NCBI GenBank assembly: GCA_003153315.1
Contig: PLYA01000024.1
Location: 1-64,000, forward strand
Length of the DNA: 64,000 bases
Direction of reading: 5' to 3'
DNA from: Bacteroidota bacterium
GTDB taxonomy: Bacteria; Bacteroidota; Bacteroidia; B-17B0; Aurantibacillaceae
Every line of letters begins with the position of its first letter. Within the stretch, counting starts at the first letter, position 1. This document shows positions 26,901-34,390 of the stretch, in pieces. A program made the position numbers and the translations under genes. The notes beneath the pieces are model-generated. The model was not told the DNA's origin. It saw only the letters and a list, made by a program, of their open reading frames with translations, and did no database searches.

Positions 26901-27486
26901 AGGAAAACCAAGCATGGCTAATATGCGCAAAATGCAAGAGCAGCTGAATAAGCAAATTGAGCAGATGAAGAAAATGCTGGAAGAAGGCAAACAAGCAGGG
27001 GGTAAAAAACCCGGAGATAAACCCGGTCAACAAAAAGGAGGAAATAATCCTTACGGTAATATGCCGGGAATGAGTGAAAGCATCGCAAAAATGGCTGCTG
27101 AGCAGGAAGCTATACGCAGAAGTGTGCAGGAAGCTATGCAAAAATTAAAAGAAGGGGGGCAACAACCCGGTGGAGATATGCTTAGCAAGATGGAAGAAAC
27201 AGAAACTGATTTGGTGAACAAGCGTATTACACAAGAAACAATTAAACGTCAGCAGGAAATAATGACTAAACTGCTGGAAAGCGAAAAGGCAGAACGCCAG
27301 CAGGAACAGGATGAGCAACGCAAGAGCAACGAAGCTAAGCAGCAAGACTACGCCAATCCAACCTTATTCTTAGAATACCAGAAACTGAAAGAAAAAGAAA
27401 CAGAACTACTAAAAACTATACCCGCAGATTTAACTCCCTATTACCGCCAAAAGGTTAACCAATACTTTAACGCGGTAGAGAAGTAA
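23986..27486 (+). CDS. DUF4175 membrane-anchored coiled-coil protein
   Basis: 1166 residues from the ATG at 23986; an in-frame ATG at 23938 lies before the likely -7 element. Three hydrophobic helices occur near residues 23-45, 54-76 and 149-170. A beta-rich region (about 190-500) includes FQFHYKVYSSD and KPGDKVEYYFEVWDNDGVNGSKS. From about 510 to the end it is very rich in Lys, Glu and Gln with long predicted coiled coils and a basic Gly/Pro/Lys interruption near 960-1060. This matches Bacteroidota DUF4175 proteins, of unknown function, probably anchored in the inner membrane with a large periplasmic part. Confidence 0.85.
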   Translation: MGTTDNIIIQKLDEFIRKYYKNQLVKGLLYSVGLVLLFYIGISTLEYFAEFNTVIRTILFYGFIATSAYILAKYIVVPLLKLNSFGSVISYKQAASIIGSHFSNVQDKLLNVLQLQSIKDNAASVELLQASINQKVTELRPVPFTAAIDINENRKYLKYVSIPFLLLFTILIVNKKILKTGTTRLIHHSSYFEKEAPFQFEIENKDLKAVQQQDFTLHVKINGSEAPAEVFVVIKGNELKLEKQKTDEFTYTFKNVQQDVDFQLSGGGFKSKPYNLTVLPKPILLGFEAQLKYPAYLNRKDEVISNTGDMLVPQGTKITWTFNTKNSDGISLHFADSLLELKPTAENKFSFSKRFMQNAAYTINTNNRFVQKADSVNYAINVIPDAYPVIEMHEKTDSLKKNIIYFSGNIKDDYGFNRFQFHYKVYSSDTSGTASEKVQEYAMPLQASQLTQPFVHYIDISKMALKPGDKVEYYFEVWDNDGVNGSKSAKTSIETFKAPTLDELEKETDKNNASIKEDLEASLKKAKDLQKEIADLNKKVLEKKQLGYDEKKQLEKLLKNEKELEKKIDQMKQDNAQNNEEQNKYKNQNESILEKQKELEKLFENMMTPEMKKMFDELQKLMDKMDKNKVQETLEKLKLSDKDIEKELDRTLEQFKQMEVEQKMEDVTKKLDELAKKQDELSKETENKKANDDKSKTADKENKNAEQKKQDEKNQAGENKKEDANKTAEQKQDELTKKFDDIKKDIDKMQELNKSMENQLPMPDTKAQEQKASEEQKNASEQLQKKNKKGASKSQKEAAEQMQEMSSAMQKALDKMQKEEEGEDMLAIRQVLENLLHVSFAQEELDKDIKKTKTNDPHYTKLAQNQKQLQDDSKIIEDSLFAISKRNPKVSAVINREISSVQMNMQKAISALEERNNGEAQVRGQNAMTSINNLALMLNESLEKMQKDAQMKGKPNDKPGSGTCKKPGSGKGGKPSMANMRKMQEQLNKQIEQMKKMLEEGKQAGGKKPGDKPGQQKGGNNPYGNMPGMSESIAKMAAEQEAIRRSVQEAMQKLKEGGQQPGGDMLSKMEETETDLVNKRITQETIKRQQEIMTKLLESEKAERQQEQDEQRKSNEAKQQDYANPTLFLEYQKLKEKETELLKTIPADLTPYYRQKVNQYFNAVEK

Positions 27487-27521
27487 TAAGGATCGTACTT
27501 CAAGTTAGTTTTTCTACCCTT

Positions 27522-30500
27522 CTACAAAGATTCATCGCTCATCTTTTTCAAGTTATCATCAGGTAAGCGATCAATCAGATAATTGTAGGGGTCTATGCCT
27601 GCCTGATAAGGCTTCTCTTTAATCCTGAAAGTAAAAACATTGTCTTTCTTAGTTATTTTAAAGCGTTGCAATAATAATGGCTTACCTAAATTATTTTTGC
27701 CGATGGGTTCAGAGAAAATACCTATATCAATATAATCGGCTATTGGAATAGCTGTTTCTTTCCCTAAGGAATCTGCTCTGAACTTTTCTGAAGAAGTGTT
27801 AAGTATTACTTCATATTCATCGCCTACTTTTTTATACTTCGCGTCCATCATCCGGTTAGAAAAGAGGGTGATATTTTCAAACATATCATCAATCAAATAT
27901 TGTAAGCTATCGGGCGTTACTTTCCTAAAGGCTCTTACAGCCGAAAGTGAGGTCGGATAAGGAGCTGGCTTATATGCGAACGAATCGAGTAAAGAATGTA
28001 ATGCCTGATTTACTTTATCTTCTCCTATCATTTCTTTTAAATAATACATCACCACGCTTGCCTTTTGATAATGAATGTACTGCTGATGTTCTGTTTTCAT
28101 TAGAGGGCGTTCCGCTTCAAATTCCGTGCTTCTGCCGCGCAAATAACCATCCATTTCATACTTTAAGAATTTTTGCATTCGATCTCTGCCATATTCTTTT
28201 TCCATTACCATTAAGGCAGAATATTGTGCAAAACCTTCACTCATTAGTTCACTACCCTGCATTTCAGGGCCTAATAACTGATGTGCCCAGTACTGATGTC
28301 CCATTTCATGCGCCACTACATAATAAACCATATCAACATCATCTTTAGTAACATTTCGCAAATCCACTATAAAGCCAATTCCTTCGCTGTATGGCATAGT
28401 ACCCGGAAATGCCTGTGCAAAACTTGAATAACGTGGAAACTCAATAATGCGGCATTGTTTATGATAATATTTCCCAAAATTTTTGGTGTAATACTCCATT
28501 GACTTCTCTAAGCTCTTTAACATGTTAGGCACATTATATGCATGCTCTTTATAGTAGTATACTTCCAAATCAATTCCGTTCCATTTCTTACGGGCTACTT
28601 CATAATTGGCAGAAATGAAAGAATAAAAATCCCATGATTTTTGATCGAGCTTATAATTAAAATACCTTTTTCCATTAGCTTCCCAGGTTTTGAGTAGGCT
28701 GCCAGGCGCAATGGCAATCTGGTCAGGAGAAGTACTGATGATTGTATTTACATCTACCAAATCGGCATCCGAACTAATATAAGTATTAGCTCTTGCCACC
28801 ATATTATGTTCGTTTAATTTAGCCATGCGCAAACGCTTAGGCAATTTGTATTTAATGCGTTTGTTTTTATCCATTATTTCATTGCCGCTATCATAACCAA
28901 ATGTTGGAACAATATCACGGTTATTAAAGAAGGTTCCGTTTTGGGTAAGCTGTGTAAAGCTTACTTCGTTTTCAAAGCCTTTGGTAATTCTTGATACATC
29001 AAACTTTATTAGGATGGAATCTTTTGGTTGAAGTGGTTTATCTAAAATATAAATGCGGTAGCTTAACCGTTTATCATTTAGTTTTAATTTACTTCCTCCA
29101 ATGATAATATTTACACTATCAGGAATTTGCGGCATGGCAAAATGTAATTCAGTGATAGGTTGATTGGAAGTATTTCTTGCCCACCCATCAATGGAAGCTT
29201 TCATGCTTCTTTCTGCAGGCATGATATCAATGTTATACTCATATTTATAAAAACGAGGTTGCGCCAGGTTCTCGTATTTCTTGTAGGTTAACTCATATTC
29301 TACCTGTTTCTTTTCCTGTTCTTTTTCTGTATCATATTTGTTCAACACTTTGGTGTTGTAATAAACAAAACTTGCGCACAGAATAAATACAAAAAGGCTA
29401 AGGCCAATAGCTAATTTCTTTTTATTTAATAAAGCTTTTGCCTGACTAAGCCTATGACCAAATCCGGTTTCTTTACCTCGTATATAAAAGGCAAAAATTA
29501 CAAAACTGATAAGGATACTGGCTGCAAACCAATATATATTAAACCAGGTCAGTGATGGTACAAAGGGGCCAAAACCATTCATATCGGAATAGGTAACGTT
29601 AGGTGTTCCACCAAATTTGAGCATGTTGGTATTAATCTGAAATACACGCCAGATGAATTGATTCAGAATTACAAAAGCAACAAAAGCAAAGTAGGCTATG
29701 TAGCGGTTATTGATAAGATAATGGAAGAACAAAGCGATAACTACTAAAAATGAGAATGACAATAAATCCATTACCAGTAATGATTTAATATATACATCTA
29801 ATTGGTAGCGGTGATAACCGAAGGCTGTTTGTGCTATCATACCTAACAGAATAGTACAAACAAGGATTAACCCAATAGAAAACACCATAGCTACAGCTTT
29901 TGAAACAAAGAGCAGAGATGTTTGCACAGGCGTGGCATCCTGTATTTCATTCATTTTGGCATCGCGTTCCTTCCAAACTAAAACACCGGTATAAAAAGTA
30001 ATGATGGCTATTAGAAATAAATAAAACGAACCTCTGATACTATCAATAACATCATAGGTTACAGGGTATTGATCAGTACCGTATCGGGTAGTGAAACTTG
30101 TTAAAGAAGTAATTAAATTAAGTAAACCAAGTATGGCGATGATAATAAACGTAGGGTTTTTGATAACAGCTTTTGTTTCGAAACGGATTAAATACCATAA
30201 GGCTGAAAAAGAAAACTTATTTGCATTACTTGCCGTGTATGTATTTGTAACAATCTGTAAAGCAGTTTCTTCTTGTTTTATTTCTTTCTTCTTTTTTACT
30301 TTTTCATTCTTGGTACTGAAAGAGAATTTAAAATATGCGGCTACTAAAATGACAAAGCTAAATCCCATCCATATTAAACGGTTAAACAAAAAGGCACCTG
30401 CCAAAGGCACTGCATGTATGTTCTTCTCATCAACCGTCATGTATTTAGATACAATACTTTCGGGTTGAAACCCAAAAGGGTCTAAGAGATTAGCCAGCCA

Positions 30501-31103
30501 CTCTTTTTCAATATCTTTTGTAAAACCTGATGATACAGCATACAAAATCAAAATCATCATAGAGCCAACAAACGAAACAATATTATTACGGAAAATAATA
30601 GCCAATGCATACAACAGCACGGCTGCAATAATTGTATTAGGAATACCAAAACTTATAAGACCTAACAGATGTCCGCTCCAAACAACATCACCGTATCTTT
30701 CAGTTTGCGCCCAAGGCATTAAGGGACCAATTAAACTACCCAGAGAAACACCCAGTAAAGGGATGATGGCAATGGTAACTGCCCCAATAAACTTACCGAA
30801 ATAATAATCGCGCTTATTGATGGGCGATGAAAAAACAAACTGATACATACCATGTGCAAAGTCGCGATTGGCGGATGCATTCATAAAAGCGGTTGTCATT
30901 AATAAACAAACCAAAGACATTACCCCATAATACGTTTGCACTACGTAAGGCGCATTTTTATGCACACTGCCCACTCCACCTCCAATACTAATGTTATCAG
31001 ATGATACGGCACCCATAATGAGCAGGGTATTAATGACTAAAAATATCCAGGTCATTGGCGAGCTAAGCCAATATTTCCATTCGTGTTTTATAAATTTCCA
31101 CAT
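27522..31103 (-). CDS. ABC transporter permease fused to an M1-family aminopeptidase
   Basis: 1193 residues. The N-terminal ~570 residues have about 12 membrane helices in two ABC2-type permease blocks (WLSSPMTWIFLVINTLLIMG; MNASANRDFAHGMYQFVFSSPI; VWKERDAKMNEIQDATP). The C-terminal half is an M1 gluzincin peptidase: zinc motif HEMGH near residue 930, with the third ligand about 20 residues later in SEGFAQYS. The family is known in Bacteroidota; its substrate is not. It is preceded by the matching ATPase (18-base gap), so the pair forms one exporter-like complex. All catalytic residues are present. Confidence 0.92.
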   Translation of the reverse strand: MWKFIKHEWKYWLSSPMTWIFLVINTLLIMGAVSSDNISIGGGVGSVHKNAPYVVQTYYGVMSLVCLLMTTAFMNASANRDFAHGMYQFVFSSPINKRDYYFGKFIGAVTIAIIPLLGVSLGSLIGPLMPWAQTERYGDVVWSGHLLGLISFGIPNTIIAAVLLYALAIIFRNNIVSFVGSMMILILYAVSSGFTKDIEKEWLANLLDPFGFQPESIVSKYMTVDEKNIHAVPLAGAFLFNRLIWMGFSFVILVAAYFKFSFSTKNEKVKKKKEIKQEETALQIVTNTYTASNANKFSFSALWYLIRFETKAVIKNPTFIIIAILGLLNLITSLTSFTTRYGTDQYPVTYDVIDSIRGSFYLFLIAIITFYTGVLVWKERDAKMNEIQDATPVQTSLLFVSKAVAMVFSIGLILVCTILLGMIAQTAFGYHRYQLDVYIKSLLVMDLLSFSFLVVIALFFHYLINNRYIAYFAFVAFVILNQFIWRVFQINTNMLKFGGTPNVTYSDMNGFGPFVPSLTWFNIYWFAASILISFVIFAFYIRGKETGFGHRLSQAKALLNKKKLAIGLSLFVFILCASFVYYNTKVLNKYDTEKEQEKKQVEYELTYKKYENLAQPRFYKYEYNIDIMPAERSMKASIDGWARNTSNQPITELHFAMPQIPDSVNIIIGGSKLKLNDKRLSYRIYILDKPLQPKDSILIKFDVSRITKGFENEVSFTQLTQNGTFFNNRDIVPTFGYDSGNEIMDKNKRIKYKLPKRLRMAKLNEHNMVARANTYISSDADLVDVNTIISTSPDQIAIAPGSLLKTWEANGKRYFNYKLDQKSWDFYSFISANYEVARKKWNGIDLEVYYYKEHAYNVPNMLKSLEKSMEYYTKNFGKYYHKQCRIIEFPRYSSFAQAFPGTMPYSEGIGFIVDLRNVTKDDVDMVYYVVAHEMGHQYWAHQLLGPEMQGSELMSEGFAQYSALMVMEKEYGRDRMQKFLKYEMDGYLRGRSTEFEAERPLMKTEHQQYIHYQKASVVMYYLKEMIGEDKVNQALHSLLDSFAYKPAPYPTSLSAVRAFRKVTPDSLQYLIDDMFENITLFSNRMMDAKYKKVGDEYEVILNTSSEKFRADSLGKETAIPIADYIDIGIFSEPIGKNNLGKPLLLQRFKITKKDNVFTFRIKEKPYQAGIDPYNYLIDRLPDDNLKKMSDESL

Positions 31104-31121
31104 AATTGTAAGGCTTGTTGT

Positions 31122-31991
31122 TTAAACTAATTCGTTCAGTTTGGCAAAGAATACATCTTCCAGGTTTTCCTCTGCTTTGGTGAACCCGTTACCTAAATCA
31201 GCATCCGAATAGGCATGAATTAATGGCTTACCTCCTACCAGCTTACTGGAAATAATTTTGTATTCATTCTGAAATTTAGTTAAGTCAGCTTTATCTACTT
31301 TGCGTTCCCACACCTTTCCTTTTATCTGAAGCAGCGCATCATCGGTATCGCCACTAAACAACACTTTACCTTTATCCATAATGGCCATTTGGGTACAAAG
31401 CTCTCTTACATCCTGCACAATGTGTGTAGATAGTATCACAATAATGTTCTCACCAATCTCGCTAAGGATATTATAAAAACGGTTACGCTCGCCTGGGTCT
31501 AAACCTGCGGTGGGTTCATCTACAATAACCAGTTTAGGATTACCAATTAAGCACTGAGCAATACCAAAACGCTGACGCATACCACCGCTATAACTGCTTA
31601 CCGCTTTTTTACGATGCTCGTATAAATTTACTTTGTTAAGCAAACTGCTTACCATCTCTTTACGTTCAGAACTATTGCTAAAACCTTTTAATAAAGCCAG
31701 ATGATCTAACAAATCAACTGCAGAGGTGCGGGGATATACACCAAACTCCTGAGGCAGGTATCCTAATACACTTCTTACAGCTTCTTTGTTGTGCAATACA
31801 TCAATATCGCCCAGCATGGCAGTACCGCTATCGGCATCCTGCAAGGTAGCCAGCGTGCGCATCAGCGATGATTTGCCTGCACCATTAGGACCCAACAGTC
31901 CAAACATACCTGTGTTTATAGAAAGGGATACATCATCCAAGGCATGTACGCCGTTGCTGTATTTTTTGCTTAAGTGTTCAATTTGTAACAT
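31122..31991 (-). CDS. ABC transporter ATP-binding protein
   Basis: 289 residues. Walker A is GLLGPNGAGKSSLMRTLATL, the Q-loop is GYLPQEFGVYP, the signature SSYSGGMRQRFGIAQ, Walker B VIVDEPTAGLDPGER, and the switch His is in LSTHIVQDV. It powers the permease/M1 peptidase encoded immediately downstream. It has a short C-terminal extension (about 215-289). A weak -7 match (TACATTTA) lies upstream. It is divergent from 21-base array 3 and the small gene at 32709. Confidence 0.93.
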   Translation of the reverse strand: MLQIEHLSKKYSNGVHALDDVSLSINTGMFGLLGPNGAGKSSLMRTLATLQDADSGTAMLGDIDVLHNKEAVRSVLGYLPQEFGVYPRTSAVDLLDHLALLKGFSNSSERKEMVSSLLNKVNLYEHRKKAVSSYSGGMRQRFGIAQCLIGNPKLVIVDEPTAGLDPGERNRFYNILSEIGENIIVILSTHIVQDVRELCTQMAIMDKGKVLFSGDTDDALLQIKGKVWERKVDKADLTKFQNEYKIISSKLVGGKPLIHAYSDADLGNGFTKAEENLEDVFFAKLNELV

Positions 31992-32214
31992 CGTATTTTA
32001 GTTTAATAGATGGAGTAAATGTATTATTGTTCAATATACAAGCCTGAAACTTTTTGATGAAAAACAGATAAGAAATTAGAAAGGGTATTTAAAAAGGATA
32101 ATCGGTAAGGGTTTATACCATAAATTTAGAAAACAGTAAAAAGGAGAGGATTTAAACAGTTATTGGCCTTTGAAACGAGATGAGGATAGGCTGAAATTAG
32201 GATTGACTGCTTTT

Positions 32215-32613
32215 CAAACGCGATGCGCAGGTCTTCAAAGCTTTGGGTAAACCTTTCAAACGTGTTGGTCAAGGCTTCAAAGCTTTAGGTAAGTCAAACA
32301 AATCCTTAGGTCAACCATGCAAACGTATTGGACAAGAGCGCAAATCAATCGGACAGGAGTGCAAACGATTGGATCAACTCCGCAAATCATTTGGTTAACC
32401 TCGCAAACGTATTGGACAAGGGCGCAAAGCTTTAGGCCAATCATGCAAACGCTTATGGAAGGAGCGCAAATCAATCGGGCAGGAATGCAAACGATTGGGT
32501 TAACCGCGCAAATCATTTAGTAAAGAGAGCAAATCAATCGGACAGGAACGCAAACGATTGGGTCAACCATGCAAACATATTGGACAAGAGCGCAAAGCTT
32601 TAGGTAATTGAAG
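32215..32613. repeat. 21-base tandem array 3 (19 units)
   Basis: Nineteen units start at 32215, 32236 and so on to 32593, all 21 bases. Each begins CAAA, mostly CAAACG, CAAATC or CAAAGC. Reading from AAA, the codons give K-[RSA]-hydrophobic-G-[QK]-x-x. Lys AAA is invariant; Gly is seen in 15 of 19 units using GGT, GGA, GGC and GGG; Gln/Lys uses CAA, CAG, AAA and AAG. Two units have TAA in place of CAA and the last unit has TGA, so the frame is not intact now. A degenerate extra unit may lie at 32170. The array sits between divergent genes. Confidence 0.92.
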
Positions 32614-32684
32614 AAAACTCCTAGGATTGATAATAATCATATCTGCTTATGACCTCACTCATGCAAATTGCTTTGTAAATGAAA

Positions 32685-32692
32685 TATTTTTG
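32685..32692 (+). promoter_or_regulatory. -7 element of the small gene at 32709
   Basis: TATTTTTG matches TAnnTTTG, 16 bases before the ATG at 32709 and 71 bases past array 3. It argues against the earlier in-frame ATG at 32679. Confidence 0.55.
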
Positions 32693-32708
32693 CTTTAAAA
32701 CAAAGCAT

Positions 32709-33080
32709 ATGGAAATAATAATTAACGATCACCGAAAAATATTTGCTATTCAAGAGGAATTCAACACGATGTTTCCTTTTCTTAAATTAGAGTTTTTATC
32801 AAAACCTCATGAACCTGATGGCGCACCGGGAAAAAAGTTTGTGAAACAGCATAGCAAAACATTAGGAGAATGCAGAACCATTCATAAAAAAGGAAATTTA
32901 ACCATAACACCCAATATGACGGTTGCAGAATTAGAGGAACATTTTAGGGAGGTATATGGTTTGGCTGTAGAAGTTTTTAGAAAATTCGGTGAAACGTGGT
33001 TAGAAACAAGCCCTACCGCGAGTTGGACTTTAGAAAAACAAAACCTTGAAGGGAAAACTTTGGCTAAGGTGGTAAAGTAA
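32709..33080 (+). CDS. Small conserved hypothetical protein
   Basis: 123 residues from the ATG at 32709. It begins MEIIINDHRKIFAIQEEFNT, has a basic central part (HEPDGAPGKKFVKQHSKTL), then GNLTITPNMTVAELEEHFREVYGLAVEVFRKFGETWLET, and ends EKQNLEGKTLAKVVK. The alternation of strands and one helix suggests a small alpha/beta domain. I have a sense of similar small Bacteroidota proteins but no function to give. It has no signal peptide and no co-directional partner; array 3 is directly upstream. Confidence 0.75.
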   Translation: MEIIINDHRKIFAIQEEFNTMFPFLKLEFLSKPHEPDGAPGKKFVKQHSKTLGECRTIHKKGNLTITPNMTVAELEEHFREVYGLAVEVFRKFGETWLETSPTASWTLEKQNLEGKTLAKVVK

Positions 33081-33223
33081 CTTATAAGGTCAATGTATAC
33101 AATAAATGCGAGCAGTTTAAGTAAAGCATTCATAATGCAAATATTATAAGCAGTAAGGTTATTGCACCTAAGTGGGTTAGCTATTAATAAGCGAGCCACT
33201 TTTTAACATTTCATGAAATTAAT

Positions 33224-33253
33224 TTTGGAATATTTCAAAAAGTATTACTTTTG
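33224..33253 (+). promoter_or_regulatory. Promoter of the beta-helix gene
   Basis: TTTG (33224-33227), 18 bases and TACTTTTG (33246-33253). The ATG at 33275 is 21 bases downstream; the alternative start at 33251 overlaps the -7 element. Confidence 0.65.
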
Positions 33254-33274
33254 AATTACAAAAAAATTAATATC

Positions 33275-34309
33275 ATGAAAAAATTAATCCCCTTATTTAT
33301 CATTTCGTTCGTGTGTTTAACGTCGCAAGCTGCTATTTATCGCGTAAACAATAACCCGGGTACTGCCGCACAATATAGCGTAGCCCAAACCGCGCACAAT
33401 GCCTGCAATGCAGGAGATACTCTTTATATAGAAGGGTCAACTATTTCCTATGGCATACTTACCATTACCAAAAAGATAAATATAATTGGCCCGGGGTATT
33501 TTTTGGCACAAAACCCGCAAACGCAGGTTAACCCAAGCACGGCCTGGTTTAATCAAATTATTTGCAATACAGGTAGCGCGGGTACTTATTTAACCGGATT
33601 ACAGATGTACTATCTGTCTCTTGCCGATAATAATATTGTTCTGAAACGAAATTACATTATTAATAATGGTAGTTACAATAACGCCGGGATAAACGTTAAC
33701 AGTAATAGCTCTAACGATTTAATTGTACAAAATTATATAACAAGTAATAATAATTGTGGTAATGCCTGTGCTCCTCTTTATATTACTTCGGGCAGCAGTA
33801 ATATTACGGTTGCCAATAACATTATACAAAACACGGGTGGTGGCTATGATGTTGTATATGTTGACCCGGGTGCATCTGCCATCATTACTAATAACACCAT
33901 CCTAGGGACTCTAAACTCTTATACAACCATTAATAATTCAACCTTTAATAATAATATTCTCAACATTTCCGGTGCAGTTATGTCCGGTTCAAATAATTCT
34001 ATGAATAATAATATTTCTAACGTGGCGCAATTAGATACTACGAATCATAATGCACATAACAACCAAATAAACGTAAATATGGGAATTGTGTTTGTTGGAG
34101 TAGGCAGCACTGATGGGCAATATAAACTAAAAGCGGGTTCTTCGGCTATTGGAGCCGGTTTTAGCGGTGAAGATTGTGGTGCGTTTGGAGGTTCAGACCC
34201 TTATGTATTATCAGGTATGCCAACAGTGCCTTCTGTTTATTTCTTTGCGGCGCCCACTTCCGGTTCAGGCACTTTACCGGTTCATGTAAAAATAAAATCT
34301 AACAAATAA
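33275..34309 (+). CDS. Secreted right-handed beta-helix protein
   Basis: 344 residues from the ATG at 33275. The signal peptide (1-19) ends LTSQA. Residues about 60-300 contain short repeated turns rich in Asn and Ile (GLQMYYLSLADNNIVLKRNYIIN, NDLIVQNYIT, SNITVANNIIQN, AIITNNTIL), the pattern of parallel beta-helices related to pectate-lyase-like folds. No catalytic residues are recognised. The C-terminus (GEDCGAFGGSDPYVLSGMP, ending KIKSNK) is a common Bacteroidota ending for this type and is not a sorting domain. It precedes a T9SS protein by 81 bases and may share its transcript. Confidence 0.8.
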   Translation: MKKLIPLFIISFVCLTSQAAIYRVNNNPGTAAQYSVAQTAHNACNAGDTLYIEGSTISYGILTITKKINIIGPGYFLAQNPQTQVNPSTAWFNQIICNTGSAGTYLTGLQMYYLSLADNNIVLKRNYIINNGSYNNAGINVNSNSSNDLIVQNYITSNNNCGNACAPLYITSGSSNITVANNIIQNTGGGYDVVYVDPGASAIITNNTILGTLNSYTTINNSTFNNNILNISGAVMSGSNNSMNNNISNVAQLDTTNHNAHNNQINVNMGIVFVGVGSTDGQYKLKAGSSAIGAGFSGEDCGAFGGSDPYVLSGMPTVPSVYFFAAPTSGSGTLPVHVKIKSNK

Positions 34310-34338
34310 TAAAGGTTTGAGTAGCAAGTATAGAGGGG

Positions 34339-34356
34339 TGAGACAGCACAGTCTCA
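34339..34356. repeat. Short hairpin between the beta-helix and T9SS genes
   Basis: TGAGAC (34339-34344) and GTCTCA (34351-34356) enclose AGCACA. It is followed by loosely repeated TCTCA-type runs up to 34382. It has no T-run, so it is not a clear terminator. Confidence 0.4.
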
Positions 34357-34390
34357 TATCTCAATACTAAAATCTCAAATCTGTTATAAC

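Noticed and set aside
25562-27141. Several long reverse-strand Phe/Leu/Ser-rich frames
   Set aside because: They are antisense shadows of the Lys/Glu-rich coiled-coil part of the DUF4175 gene.
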